NCBI GenBank assembly: GCA_963565915.1
Contig: OY751487.1
Coordinates: 1,426,001 to 1,490,000, forward strand
Origin: Entoloma clypeatum
Lineage: Eukaryota; Basidiomycota; Agaricomycetes; Agaricales; Entolomataceae
Direction of reading: 5' to 3'
Length of the DNA stretch: 64,000 bases
Made by a program: the position numbers and the translations under genes. This document shows, in pieces, positions 43,066-54,800 of this stretch; positions within the stretch are counted from its first letter, which is position 1; the number at the start of each line of letters is the position of its first letter. Below the pieces are notes generated by a model that was not told the DNA's origin, made no database searches, and worked only from the letters and a program-made list of their open reading frames with translations.

Positions 43066-43557
43066 TGTTACACTTTTTCACCCTCTTCCGACGACCCTGG
43101 GACACGCGTACCCCCTATCAGCGCTATGACTCACATCGACTCGGACAATTCCCCTTTTAGATACATTTTCACTTGTTATCTCTGACTCACGGCCTTGAGG
43201 CCTTATCTCTGACTCCTATGCCACAGCCCCCTTGAAACATCTATCTAACCAATGGCCTATTTAGCTCCTGCGCAGCACATACTTATTTATAGCCATAGGA
43301 TAACGTATATAAGACCTGTAAACTTAGAGTAGAGGTCCTTAGCTTGACCTAGGCATACAACGCTTACTTGTCTATCCTTCGAACGCTCTCCAACTAAGTG
43401 CCTTGCGAGGACTTAGCTCTGCCAGACCCCGAACCGAGTCGTCCTTCTGAGGAACTCACTGATCTTGAACAAGTCATCCTACTGAGGGACTTGTGTGGAA
43501 ACAGTACGAACCCACGTGACTAGGACCTTGAACCGATTGTAGGCTATCGCTGTAACA
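43066..43557 (+). repeat. Gypsy C 5' LTR with promoter
   Basis: 492 bp. It lacks 62 bp present in the 3' LTR (removed between CCTCTTCC and GACGACCC). TATATAAG at 43306-43313 is followed 35 nt later by AGCTTGACCT (43341-43350), the predicted RNA start. Confidence 0.92.
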
Positions 43558-43559
43558 AA

Positions 43560-43569
43560 AGGTCAAGCT
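43560..43569 (+). promoter_or_regulatory. Self-complementary primer-binding site of Gypsy C
   Basis: AGGTCAAGCT starts 2 nt after the LTR and is the exact reverse complement of AGCTTGACCT at 43341-43350. The spacing matches Gypsy A2 and B1. No tRNA-type TGG site is present. Confidence 0.8.
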
Positions 43570-43854
43570 GATCTACGTCGTCAACCCACTGCGGTTTTAG
43601 ACACAAAGATTCCTCCCCGATGATCAACCTTTGGAGTCTCGTCCGACTCAGAAGACGAACAGGAGTTCGTTGACGCACCCATCACACAACGACAACCACC
43701 GACACCGTACAGAAGAGTAACCTCCTCTTTCGTACCAGTCAACCCCACATCACCCTCTTACCTCTTCCCGAGACGATTACCGCCGCCAGCTGTTGCTGTT
43801 GCTGCACCCAGACCAAAGACCCCAGACACCCCAGTGAAACCAGCACCTGTAGAA

Positions 43855-44753
43855 ATGACTTCTCAGGCAAGAACCCCAGACAAAGAGATCAAGATCAGCC
43901 CGCTGGCGATCTTCAATGGAGACAGAAGGAAACTGTCAGAATTTTTGTTCGATGCAAACTTATACTTGGAAATGAATGATGACATCTACAACTCCGACAA
44001 GAAGAAAATCCTCTTCACGGTCTCGTATATGAAAGGAGGAACTGCCGGGCCGTGGAAAGAGTCTTGGTACAGAGACATCACCACTGCCGGAGTACCCACC
44101 CGAAGTACACAGACTTCATCAAGAAACTGAGGAAATCATTTTCCCCGGTTGACAAGGAAGGAGACGCATTAACTATGATGAAGACGCAGAAGATGGAGGG
44201 CATGACAGCCGACGAATTTGTTGAAAAATTCAAACTATGGGTTGCAGAAAGTTTAATAACAGAGGAACGATTCCTCAAAGATTATTTCATGGAGGCGTTG
44301 CCACATGTGCTCCGAGACAAGATCTTGGGTCTTGACAAGATCCCAGGAACAGTTGACGAATGGTACACCACAGCGTCCAGATTGGACAACCAGTGGAGGA
44401 GAGCCAGAGCAGTCTCTCAAAGGCTTAGGCCCGATGGGGGAAAGAAGAAATTCAAGGTTAACTATAACTCTGCACCCCGAAACACGCACTTCGCCCCAGA
44501 CCCAAACGCCATGGACATCGACCGGCTGACTGCTGAAGAAAGAGACAACCACTTCAAGAAAGGGTTGTGCTTCGTCTGCCATCAGGCAGGACATCGTGCT
44601 GATGCACACAAAGGAGGAAAGACCCCGGTTGCGAACAACACATTTAAGAAAGCTTCCGATGCATATGCCCATATCCGAGGCATTTTTAAAGACTTACCAA
44701 ATGAAGAACAAGACACCTTAATCTCTGAGATGGAGAAACAGGGTTTTCAATAA
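43855..44753 (+). pseudogene. gag: Gypsy C Gag, frameshifted
   Basis: Started at the first in-frame ATG (MTSQARTPDKEIKISPLAIF). The same frame is open without ATG back to the LTR, except for a TGA at 43621 that looks like a former CGA, and that stretch is Pro/Ser-rich and protein-like, so the original start may lie upstream. The capsid region spans about 43900-44420, with a frameshift near 44090 between GPWKESWY and YTDFIKKLRKSF. A single zinc knuckle reads CFVCHQAGHRADAH, with His in place of the last Cys. Ends at 44753, 14 nt before pol. Confidence 0.8.
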
Positions 44754-44767
44754 AGCGGCCTGTACCG

Positions 44768-47700
44768 ATGTCAGCCCCCGCTCAGTTTTCAATCTCCCTA
44801 TCCCCTGTAATTGTAGCCGACATGAATGAGAAATCTTTTTCGATCCCCATTTCAATGTCAGGAGGAGGAGAAAGCATCGATGAAAGACTAAAGACAAATG
44901 CCCTGATAGACTCAGGAGCAGGAGGAACCTTCTTGGATCAGAAGTTCGCCACAGCAAACCGGATGGAGCTTATTCCATTATTAAAGCCCATTCACGTGTT
45001 CAATGTGGATGGAACCAGGAACAAAGAAGGAACGATCACCCATTGTACATGGAAGAAGATCTGGATCGATAACAAAGAACTCGATGTCAGATTCTTGGTA
45101 ACTAGACTTGGAAAGGAAACCGCCATTTTGGGGTTACCCTGGTTGAAGCAATACAACCCGAAGATCGATTGGGAAAAAGGAACCTTGGATATCGAAACTA
45201 TCAGGTTCAAGAAGACCCTAGCAGGAGTCATGAGGAAGAAATTTGACGAGCTCTTGGCGTCAAAAGACAAGAAACCCATTGCAATTGCTGCATGGATGAA
45301 AGAAAGACCCGAACAAAAGATCTATGTGATGATAGAAGAAATTGATGATGACGAGACCCTTAAACCAAAAAAGGAGGCTCTACCGGCAAACGGACCTATC
45401 CTGAAAAGGATAGATGAAGGATCAGACGATGACCTCGACCTATTCAGGACATATGTCACAACAGACGTCACCCATTGAGGATATTTGGATCCAAGCCAAA
45501 AAAACCTCGATCTCCCAGAAACTCTCACACAATACGGACACCGCAGACAAACCAAAGAAAGAACTACCAGAACGATACGACCAGTATCAGAAGGTGTTCG
45601 AGAAAGCGGCATCTGAGAGATTACCAGAACATAAACCATGGGACCACGCAATTGACTTGAAACCGGACTTCACCCCGAAAGACTGTAAGGTTTATCCTTT
45701 GTCACCGGAAGAACAAACAAAATTGGATGAATTCCTTGATGAGAACCTTCGAAAGGGGTACATCAGACCCTCGAAATCCCCAATGGCATCACCCTTTTTC
45801 TTCGTGGCAAAAAAGGACTCGGATAAACTCAGACCATGTCAGGACTATCGGCGATTGAATGAAGGAACGGTGAAGAACGCGTACCTGTTACCCCTGGTCG
45901 GAGACTTACTGGATAAACTGAAAGGAGCAAAGGTCTTTACTAAACTGGACATGCGTTGGGGATACAACAACGTATGGATCAAACCTGGCGATGAATGGAA
46001 GGCTGCATTCAAAACCAATTGAGGGTTGTACGAACCCTTGGTTGCCTTTTTTGGACTGGCAGGCACGCCTCCCACGTTTCAGGCGATGATGAACGAAATT
46101 TTCAAAGAAGAACTTGAAGAGGGATGGTTGCTCATTTATTTGGACAACATCTTCATATTCTCAGTCAATGATGAAATCGACACCGAACGGACACTCTGCG
46201 TACTTAAGAAAATGGAAGAGAACGATCTCTATCTCAACCTGGAAAAATGCGAATTTGGAGTCAGGCAGTGCGAATACCTCGGACTCATTATCAAAGAAAA
46301 CGAAATCGCGATGGACCCCATTAAGTTATTGGGGATAGTGAAATGGCTGGAACCTGTGACTGTGAAACAGGTCAGATCCTTCCTTGGATTTGGAAACTTC
46401 TATCGAAGGTTTATCGGACACTACTCGGACATTGCCAAACCCCTGAATGATCTGACCAAAAAGGATCAGGAATGGGAATGGAATGAGGACTGTCAAACGG
46501 CATTTGACACGTTAAAGGACAAATTCGCGGAATCACCAGTATTGTTAATGCCAAACACTGACAAACCGTTCATCATAGAATCTGATGCATCCAAATGGGC
46601 GACAGGAGCAGTACTGCGCCAACAAGATGTAAACGGAGACTGGCACCCCTGTGGATATATATCACACTCGTTCTCTGCGCCAGAACGGAACTATGAGATC
46701 TACGATCGGGAACTATTGGGAATTATCCGATCACTGGAAACTTGGAGGCACTATCTCCTTGGGTCACCATTTCCAACGGTTGTTCTATCAGATCACAAGA
46801 ACCTAACGTACTACCGAGAACCCCAGAAGTTGAACAGACGACAAGCATGGTGGAGATTATATCTCTCCGAGTTTGAACTCAAACTAGTACACACCCCAGG
46901 ATCGAAGATGATCCAGTCTGATGCCTTGTCAAGGCGACCGGACCATATACCTGAAGAAGACACGGATAACGAAGACATTATTGTCTTACCGGATGACATC
47001 TTTGTCAAAACAGTGGACCTTGAGCTACAAGGAGATATTCTAAAAGCAACCAAAAATGATGAGCTCTTCTCAAAAGCCATCACCACCCTAAAAGAATCAG
47101 GGACCCCACTGATTAAATCCCATTTATCAGAATGGAGAACAGAAGACGGGATATTATTCTTCTGCGACAGATGTTACGTACCGCCAGATGAGACTCTGCG
47201 CTGGGAAATAACAAAACGATATCATGACTCCCTACCAAGTGGACATCCGGGACATCTGAAAACCCTGGAATTGGTCAGGCGAAACTATTGGTGGCCAGGA
47301 ATGTATGTGTTTATCAAGAATTATGTTGGAGGATGTGCAACCTGCCAACAAATGAAAGTCAACACACACCCCACGAACCCTGGATTGATGCTGATCAAGG
47401 CACAAAAAGACGCCAGACCATTCTCCCAGACAACGATCAACTTCATCACAGACCTACCCGAGAGCAACGGATTTGACAGTATCATGGTCGTAGTAGACCA
47501 TGGTTCTACGAAGGGGGTAATTTCCATCCCTTGTACCAAAACCACCAACGCGACCCTCACCGCCAAACTTTATTTGGACCACGTGTACCGAAGATTTGGA
47601 CTCCCAGACTCTATTCTGTCTGACAGAGGGCCACAATTCACCGCTCAGGTCTTCAGAGAACTAGAACGACTCCTAGGGATCAAACTGATGATGAGTACGG

Positions 47701-48466
47701 CTTATCACCCCCAAACCGATAGAGAAACGGAACGTGCGAATCAGGAACTTGAGATCTATTTCCGGATGTTCTGTTCAAATAATCCTGAAACATGGCACGA
47801 TCACAACTCAACAATGGAGTTCTGTCACAATCAAAGAACCCACTCCACAACAAAGTGATCCCATTCTACTTAATAATGGGATACGAACCAAGAGACATAC
47901 CACTGGCATTCAAAAAAACGAATGTGCCAAGCATAGAAGAATGGCTCAAAGAGCTAAAACAAGCAAGAGATGAAGCGCTGGCAGCGCACGAACTAGCCCG
48001 TCAAATGATGGCAGAAAGATCGACACGAGGCTTCACTCCGTTTGGAAAAGGAGAACAGGTATGGCTAGAAGGAAAGAACCTCCGAATCGGATACCCTTCC
48101 AGAAAACTGGCACCCAAAAGAGAAGGGCCCTTCACCATTTCCGAGGTGCTTGGGCCCCTGACGTACAAGCTGAAACTTCCAGAACAATGGAAGATCCACC
48201 CCGTTTTCCACACCTCCTTGTTGACACCTTATTGGGAAAATGACACACACGGACCGAACTTCCACAACCCACCTCCTGATCTGATTGAAGGAGAACACGA
48301 GTATGAAGTAGAAGCGATCCTTACCCACAAACGACAGGGCAGAGGGTACAAATATTTGGTCAAGTGGATGGGATATCCATCAAGCGATAACACGTGGGAA
48401 CCAGAATCCAACTTAAAAAGAGCTCAGGAAACACTGGGTCTTTACAAACAGACCCACCACCTTTGA
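44768..48466 (+). pseudogene. pol: Gypsy C Pol, inactivated
   Basis: Protease LIDSGAGGTFLD (about 44906); a frameshift near 45470; RT with [11 protein letters not shown] and [11 protein letters not shown]; a TGA at 46020-46022 where family members have Arg (TN-R-GLYEP); catalytic box YLDN instead of YLDD (about 46137); RNase H ESDASKWATG; integrase zinc H, H, C, C (GHPGHLK then CATC); first catalytic Asp replaced by Asn (TINFITDLP); second Asp (SDRGPQF) and Glu (ETERANQ) kept; a frameshift near 47850 (TTK to VIPFYL); chromodomain (YLVKWMGYPSSDNTWEPES). The two lost aspartates and the TGA each fit a single CpG transition. Confidence 0.9.
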
Positions 48467-48495
48467 ACCCCAATGATCCACATCTTCTCATCACC

Positions 48496-48986
48496 ATGTC
48501 CAACCTCCGCATCGCCTCCCCCAAAGAAGTGCGCTTCAACACCGACAGACACACCAGACGGTTCCGACTCCTAAACCTATTCACCAACCCCGAAGACGAG
48601 AACAATGTCCTTGGAAGACTTGAAGACGAAACAGACCAGTTCCTGGTCAACGCGTTGTACGGACTCATTGCTATCCTGGAGTACCATTACAACACTTCCG
48701 CCTCTATCACCCGCCTCATTGACAATCACGCCGATCTCTTAGTAGACAGAGGAGTCTACCGACGTTTTGAAAGACTATTCCCCACACACTTCAACTACCC
48801 CGACCTCGCACTCATAAATCCCGCCCCAAGATCTCCCACCCCAGTAGTCCCCATAGCCAAACCCACCCCTGAACTGACCCCCGTCCCTAACCCAGTCCCC
48901 CTTGTCATCAGAAACCCCGATTCCCCAACTACCCCTTCCCCCGCCGAATCCGTGTCGCCCTTAACCAGCGACCGAAGCCTTTCCAG
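48496..48986 (+). pseudogene. Gypsy C ORF3, first part (interrupted by Copia D1)
   Basis: It starts at ATG 48496 (MSNLRIASPKEVRFN), 29 nt after the pol stop. The first 110 residues are helical and charged (for example DQFLVNALYGLIAILEYHYN, then VDRGVYRRFERLFP), then a Pro/Thr/Val-rich linker to the D1 insertion at TCCAG. The frame resumes at 54801 in the same phase, giving about 304 residues. ORF3 is on the same strand as pol and sits where some retroelements carry env-like genes, but I see no signal peptide or membrane segment. Not a family I recognise. Confidence 0.7.
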
Positions 48987-49288
48987 TGTTGAAACTTTTC
49001 CATCACGTAGATTAGATTAGATTAGATTACATCACATGACCATTTACACATCTTCGATTACATACTTATTTGGTTGGTACAAACAGTAGTACGGTATATA
49101 AGACCAGGAAACTGTCAATACCAACAAGTTGTCTCTTGACTCTTAACCAGCTCCATCGCTCTTACCAGCCTCAACCGCTCTCACCAGCCTCACCCTTCCC
49201 AACCAAGTAAGTGACTAGAGTAGAGTACTTCCACTGTAGCTGTGTTGCTCAGTACATCTGTGGCTAGCGCCCAGGTGGAACTTCAACA
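48987..49288 (+). repeat. Copia D1 5' LTR
   Basis: 302 bp with a short AGATT repeat near its start and a TATATAAG box at about 49095. It lacks the 8-bp word ACGGTAGA found in the 3' LTR; the 5' LTR of D2 lacks it too. Confidence 0.93.
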
Positions 49289-49300
49289 GGTTATGGGCCC
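49289..49300 (+). promoter_or_regulatory. Primer-binding site of Copia D1
   Basis: GGTTATGGGCCC directly follows the 5' LTR. It can pair, with one G:U, to the anticodon stem-loop of initiator Met tRNA (GGGCUCAUAACC in yeast), the half-tRNA type of primer used by copia and Ty5. D2 has the same word. Confidence 0.6.
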
Positions 49301-49654
49301 CGGATAGCAGAGGGACTTGGGAAACCTGGCAACAGCGAGTACCTGCCCACTCTACCCTGGTTGGCAAAGAACCGATCAAAAGATCTAGGTTCTGAGTCTT
49401 ACTTCTTCACACATGAACCTGGGAACATCATTACGACAAGTACCTGTCATGAAGCGTCCCTAAGGGGATTGACTTAGTACACATCATGTGGAAACATTGA
49501 TCGTACCTCACACACTTCTGACAAAAAGGGTTTTTCCCACAACCGCTATTCCTAAAGGGAATATGTTATGAGGAATCATTTATTTGTTTTCTCTAAAAAT
49601 CAAATTCATAAAGAACATCACTGATTGGGAGAACTCCTTTTAGATTCATTAAAA
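49301..49654 (+). other. Copia D1 untranslated leader
   Basis: Non-coding region between the primer site and gag with several ATGs (for example in CACATGAACC and GTCATGAAGC), unlike the Gypsy leaders in this window. Confidence 0.6.
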
Positions 49655-52600
49655 ATGTCTACCTCTCGCTCCGCCCTTGACTCCATCATCGTCTTCGACG
49701 GCATCGACTATCAAAGTTGGGCCGAAAAGATGAAGTCGTACCTTCTCCATCAAGGAGTATGGCGCCTCGTATCCGAAGACATTGAGCGCCCCGACATTGC
49801 GGACTTCACCGTCACAGTCTCCACTCCTGCCTCTGCCACCTCGACGTCTGCGACCCAGCCTCCGGTCATCACCACCACCGTCAACCAGCCAGCCTTCCAC
49901 AAAGAAAGAAAGACCTGGATCAGGGACGATGACATGGCCCTCGGTTCTATCCGCCTCAAGGTCTCCAAAGCCATCAGGAGACACATCAAAGATGCCAAGA
50001 CCTTGAAGGAAGCCTGGACATCGTTAAAAGACGCATATTCGAAGGTCTCCCCTGCCACCATTTTCGGCGACTTCAAAGCTGCCGCCTCCTTCAAGCTGTC
50101 GGGTCACGACCCCGTACCGGAAATCGAACGCCTTGGGTCACTCTTCGCTCGGCTCAGCGATGCGAAATTTGTCGTGCCTGATCTCATGCAGGCTATGATA
50201 CTGGCAAGTGCCATTCCTGACGCTTGGTCGTCCCTCTCCACCGCCCTCTTCCAGGTCTACGACGCCGACGACTTCACATGGCAGGCCGTCACCAACAGCA
50301 TCATGTCGGAATACAGGCGCAAGTATGCAATTGGGTCTACTCGGGCGTCCAACGAGCAGGCCTGGAAAATCTCCGGGACCAAGTGAAAGGGGCAAGACCC
50401 CAAATGGGAAAAGCAGACAGTGCCGAGTACCTCGCATAACAACACTGACGAGCAGACTAACTCGACCGACCCAAGTACCGCTTCTGAAAAGAAGAAGGGA
50501 AAGGGACGCTGGCGCAACCAGAAGAAGCACGCCAACAACGCGGACAACGAGTCCGACCAAGCCGAGGAGATGGTCGAGTTCATCGCACCGGCCATTGAGC
50601 AACCCCCTCGTTATCCTGCTCCCTGTCCCCTTCCTCCTCGCCAACGTGCCCCTGCCTTCACCACTGTAACGGGCCACGGGAAAACTACAAGTACCGCGCA
50701 GCCTGAGTCGGAAAGAATGCAGTCACTCCTGCAACGCATGAACCCGCCTGCCTCTCAGTACACCGGGCTTCCTTCCGGAAAGCCGTCAGCATGGAAAAAG
50801 AACGAGAAGGTGCGAAAGCTTGCCCGAGAAATCGGCGCACAACCCTCTGGATCGAACCTCCGCATCTTAGATACCATCATTCCTGACATCGACGAAAGGC
50901 CGGCTAAACAGCGTCGCGTAGCCCCGTCGATAGAAGAATCGCTGAAAATGATGGACATCGACCAGGAACGGATGGGGCCTGATGTATTTGAGGACGAGAT
51001 AGAACTTGACGGTTCGTCAAAACCCTTTCTTAAACCTTACCAATTGCGGAAAGCTAACAATACCTCTCAACAGACGTATGACATAATAGCCAGTACCAGT
51101 ACAGAGTGCGTAGATCACATTAGCAGTGATCTACATAAAAAATATATTAAACATTTCGCCTCTTGTACACATTGTAAGGAAAAAGAACGCGCACAATGGA
51201 TATTAGATTCCGGCGCCTCTTTACACTTCACCTATGAGTTTAAGGACTTCGCATACTATAGACCTCTCACGGTTAAGTGATTCGTCCAAACTGCAGCTAA
51301 AGGGAAGAAACTGGAAATTCTCGGAGTTGGGGCCGTTCCAGTAGGGCACACCCTAAATGGGGAAGTTAAAACCCATCTTCTCAGACCGGTGTTCTACATC
51401 CCGGACATGGACACATGCCTATTGTCCCTAGGCGTCTTCCTGGTTACAAAGTAGACGGGACTTGTGGAGAAATCAACATCTCCAAAGGGCTGAGCAAAAT
51501 CCAGTTTTCGCCCCACATCCTTGGTCAAACCATTTACTGGTTAGACACTGAAATACGCTATGACCAGATCCATGCGATCTCAAGCGAAATCACTGTCGAA
51601 ACATGGCACAAGCGCCTTGGTCACCCAAATGATCAAGCACTCTGAAAGATTCCCACCAGTACCAAAGGGGTACCTGAGACACTAGTACGTGAGAAATCAC
51701 AGGAAAGTTGCACAGGATGCCTCAAAGGGAAAATGCCAAATCAGTCATATCCCAATTCGATGACAAGGGCAACAAAAACCTTTGATCTGATCCATTCCGA
51801 TCTCAAACAGATATCCACGGCATCATACCACAAATATAAATATTTCCTTACATTTTTGGACGACTTTTCATCCCACGTCTGGGTCGTCTTGCTTAGAAAG
51901 AAGTCTGATGCTGTCACGGCACTTAGACAATTTCTTGCGATGATCCAGAACCAGTTCGCTGCTACCCCTAAAAAGTGGTGAGTTGATGGAGGTGGAGAGT
52001 TCAACGAATACAAGGATGTACTTGCCGATCATGGAATTCTGATCGACATCACACTCCCATATCAGCATCAGCAGAATGGTAGAGCAGAAAGGATCAATCG
52101 AACTCTATGGGAAAAATCTCAGGCCTTGCGCTTCGACGCGTGTTTACCACCTATGTGGTGGAAATTCTGTTTGGAACATGCAGTGTTCCTCTACAACAGA
52201 ACCCCCATGCAGCGTCTTGAATGGAAAACCCCTTACTTCAGGGTGACTAATGAGATCCCCGACATGTCAAGTGTCAGAGTATTCGGATGCCAGGCATATG
52301 TATATATCCCAAAAGAGAAACGGAAAAACTCCCTGGAATCCAGATCACGATTGATGATTTATCTCGGATCAAAACCAGGAGTCAAAGGATACCGTTTCAT
52401 GGATCCTGAGACCAACACGATTTTCATGGGTGGGAAAGCGATCTTTGATGAAAGCAAGTACCCTAGATGCCACATCGACCCTTTGCCAGAAAACCATCCA
52501 GAAATGGAAAACCCAGAACCGGCTGATGAGTTTGAGGATCTCATCCCCGGAAATGATGACAATGACAGTCATAACAAAATACCTCATGACCCTGTTCCTA

Positions 52601-54411
52601 CTGGACAAGATCACCCTGAATCAGACGATGATTTGCCGCGAAGCGAGCCCGATGACGAGCCATGAGTACCCACTCCGGAACCCGAACAAGTACCAGATCG
52701 ACCGATCAGGGAACGTCGAGTTCGGAAAATGCCAGGTAGCATCTATGGGAAAGACACCCCTGCTTCTGATCTTGAAAAAATGGATCGGAGACGCAGATTA
52801 GGCGGTCAATCGGCATGGATGAATGATCTCCTAATGGAGGCAATCTCTATCCAAGTGGGCATCATCGAAATGTCACACAAAGACATATACTCTCTTCCAA
52901 ACAAAGAAGATTGGTATGTGGCAGAACAAAAAGAGCTAGACATGCTCAAAAGCCGCGGGGTGATCACGGAGTTAGTACCCCTACCCACAGGGAGGAAAGC
53001 TCTAAGGAACAAATGGGTTTACAATGAGAAATCTGACAGGTGTCTGAAAGCGCGCCTCGTCGCAAAAGGCTTCTCACAGATAGAAGGGATCGACTTTGAT
53101 CAAATCTTCTCACCAGTAGTGAGGTACGAGACTGTCCGGTTGATTCTGGCATTGACAGCCCTTGAAGGGTGGTTCATGACACTCTTGGACGTCTCAGCAG
53201 CCTTCCTCTATGGAACACTCCGTGAGGTAATTTACATGCGACAACCTGAGGGTTACATAGTAAAAGGGAAAGAACACCTCATGTACCGACTATACAAAGC
53301 CCTATACGGACTCAAGCAGGCCGCATTAGCCTGGTGGAGGGAACTCGATTCCTCCATGAAAAAGCTCGGCTTTGTCCGGCTTCACTCCGATGCGGGAGTT
53401 TTCATTCACACAAGTACCAAAGGGGAAACTGTGATCGCCGTCATTTATGTCGATGACTCTGCTTTTCTCGGCACAAACCGGGAATACATGCTAGAAAAGA
53501 AGAAGGCCTTCATGACAACATGGGAATGTAGGGACCTAGGCCATCTAGTCCCTGATGGGGAACCAAAAGAATTTCTCTCTATCCAAATAAGGCAACGTGG
53601 GAAGAGGATCTTCATTGATCAAGTACCCTACCTTGAGAAAATTCTCACACGCATGGGGATGAGCGAATCTAATGCCACCAATACCCCACTCCCAACGGGC
53701 TACAAACCCATGAAGTCTGAAGATGAACCCAATGCGGAACTCAGATCCAAGTACCAATCTGTCATTGGATCATTATTGTACTGAATGATCGGGACAAGAC
53801 CTGACATTTGTTTCGCCGTGATCAAAATGTCCCAATTCTCCGCAAACCCTACCAAACGCCATTTAGAAGTGGCTAGGGACATTTGCAGGTATTTGAGGGC
53901 AACAAAAAATTACGTGATCATGTACGATGGTGATTCTGGGAAAGGAATCTACGCATTCACAGACTCCGATTGGGCGTCAGACGAAAACACCAGGAAGTCC
54001 ACCACTGGTTACTTCGTATCGCTGGCATCTGGAGCAGTAACCTGGGTTTCATCGGCGCAAAAAACCATTGCCCTCTCTTCCACGGAAGCAGAATACATGG
54101 CGCTATCAGATTGCAGTCGCGCAGTGACATGGCTTAGAAGCATGCTTGCCGAGCTTGGAATGCAGATCGGATCAGTACCGATCTACGGAGATAACAACGG
54201 CTCCGTCTTTATCGCATCCAACCCTGTAACTGAGAAGTGATCCAAGCACATTGACATGTGATTCCACTTTGTCAGAGAAAAAGTCTCCGAAGGGATAATT
54301 ACAGTCGAATTCATTGAAGGAGTGAACAACCCTGCAGACCTTTTAACTAAGAATCTGGGGAAAATCCTCTTCAACAAGTTTATCCCGTACTTTGGATTGA
54401 TAAAAAACTAG
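49655..54411 (+). pseudogene. gag-pol: Copia D1 Gag-Pol, inactivated by TGA codons
   Basis: ATG 49655 starts a Copia gag (FDGIDYQSWAEKMKSYLLHQG). Then protease WILDSGASLHFT (about 51200), integrase zinc HKRLGHP and CTGC, catalytic D (IHSDLK), D (VDGGGEF) and E (NGRAERINRT), RT with YVDD (about 53450), and RNase H with GDNNGSVFIA. In-frame TGA codons lie at 50384, 51278, 51643, 51979, 52663, 53782, 54238 and 54256; the first four are CGA in D2, and the last three are TGA in both copies. A loss of 7 nt near 51441 shifts the frame. No TAA or TAG interrupts it. Ends at 54409-54411. Confidence 0.92.
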
Positions 54412-54486
54412 GCGAAACAGAGTACCTATATATATATGTGGGAAAAAGTAAGATGTATTTAGAAGTATGTACTAAATATGGGGGGG

Positions 54487-54795
54487 TGTTGAAACTTTTC
54501 CATCACGTAGATTAGATTAGATTACATTACATCATGTGACCTTTACACATCTTCGATTACATACTTATTTGGTTGGTACAAACAGTAGTACGGTATATAA
54601 GACCAGGAAACTGTCAATATCAACAAGTTGTCTCTTGACTCTTAACCAGCTCCATCGCTCTTACCAGCCCCAACCGCCCCCACCAGCCCCACCCTTCCCA
54701 ACCAAGTAAGTGACTAGAACGGTAGAGTAGAGTACTTCCACTGTAGCTGTGTTGCTCAGTACATCTGTGGCTAGCGCCCAGGTGGAACTTCAACA
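54487..54795 (+). repeat. Copia D1 3' LTR
   Basis: 309 bp. It differs from the 5' LTR by the 8-bp ACGGTAGA insertion, a CATCATGTGACC versus CATCACATGACC site, and several T-to-C changes in the CCAGCC repeat. Confidence 0.93.
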
Positions 54796-54800
54796 TCCAG

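Larger units (their letters stand above)
48987..54795 (+). mobile_element. Copia D1: inactivated Ty1/Copia retrotransposon inside Gypsy C ORF3
   Basis: LTRs of 302 and 309 bp (TGTTGAAAC to CTTCAACA) with TCCAG duplicated at 48982-48986 and 54796-54800. One long gag-pol frame carries eight in-frame TGA codons and a 7-nt deletion. Domain order protease, integrase, RT, RNase H is that of Ty1/Copia. A G-run (ATGGGGGG, 54479-54486) precedes the 3' LTR as polypurine tract. Confidence 0.95.
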
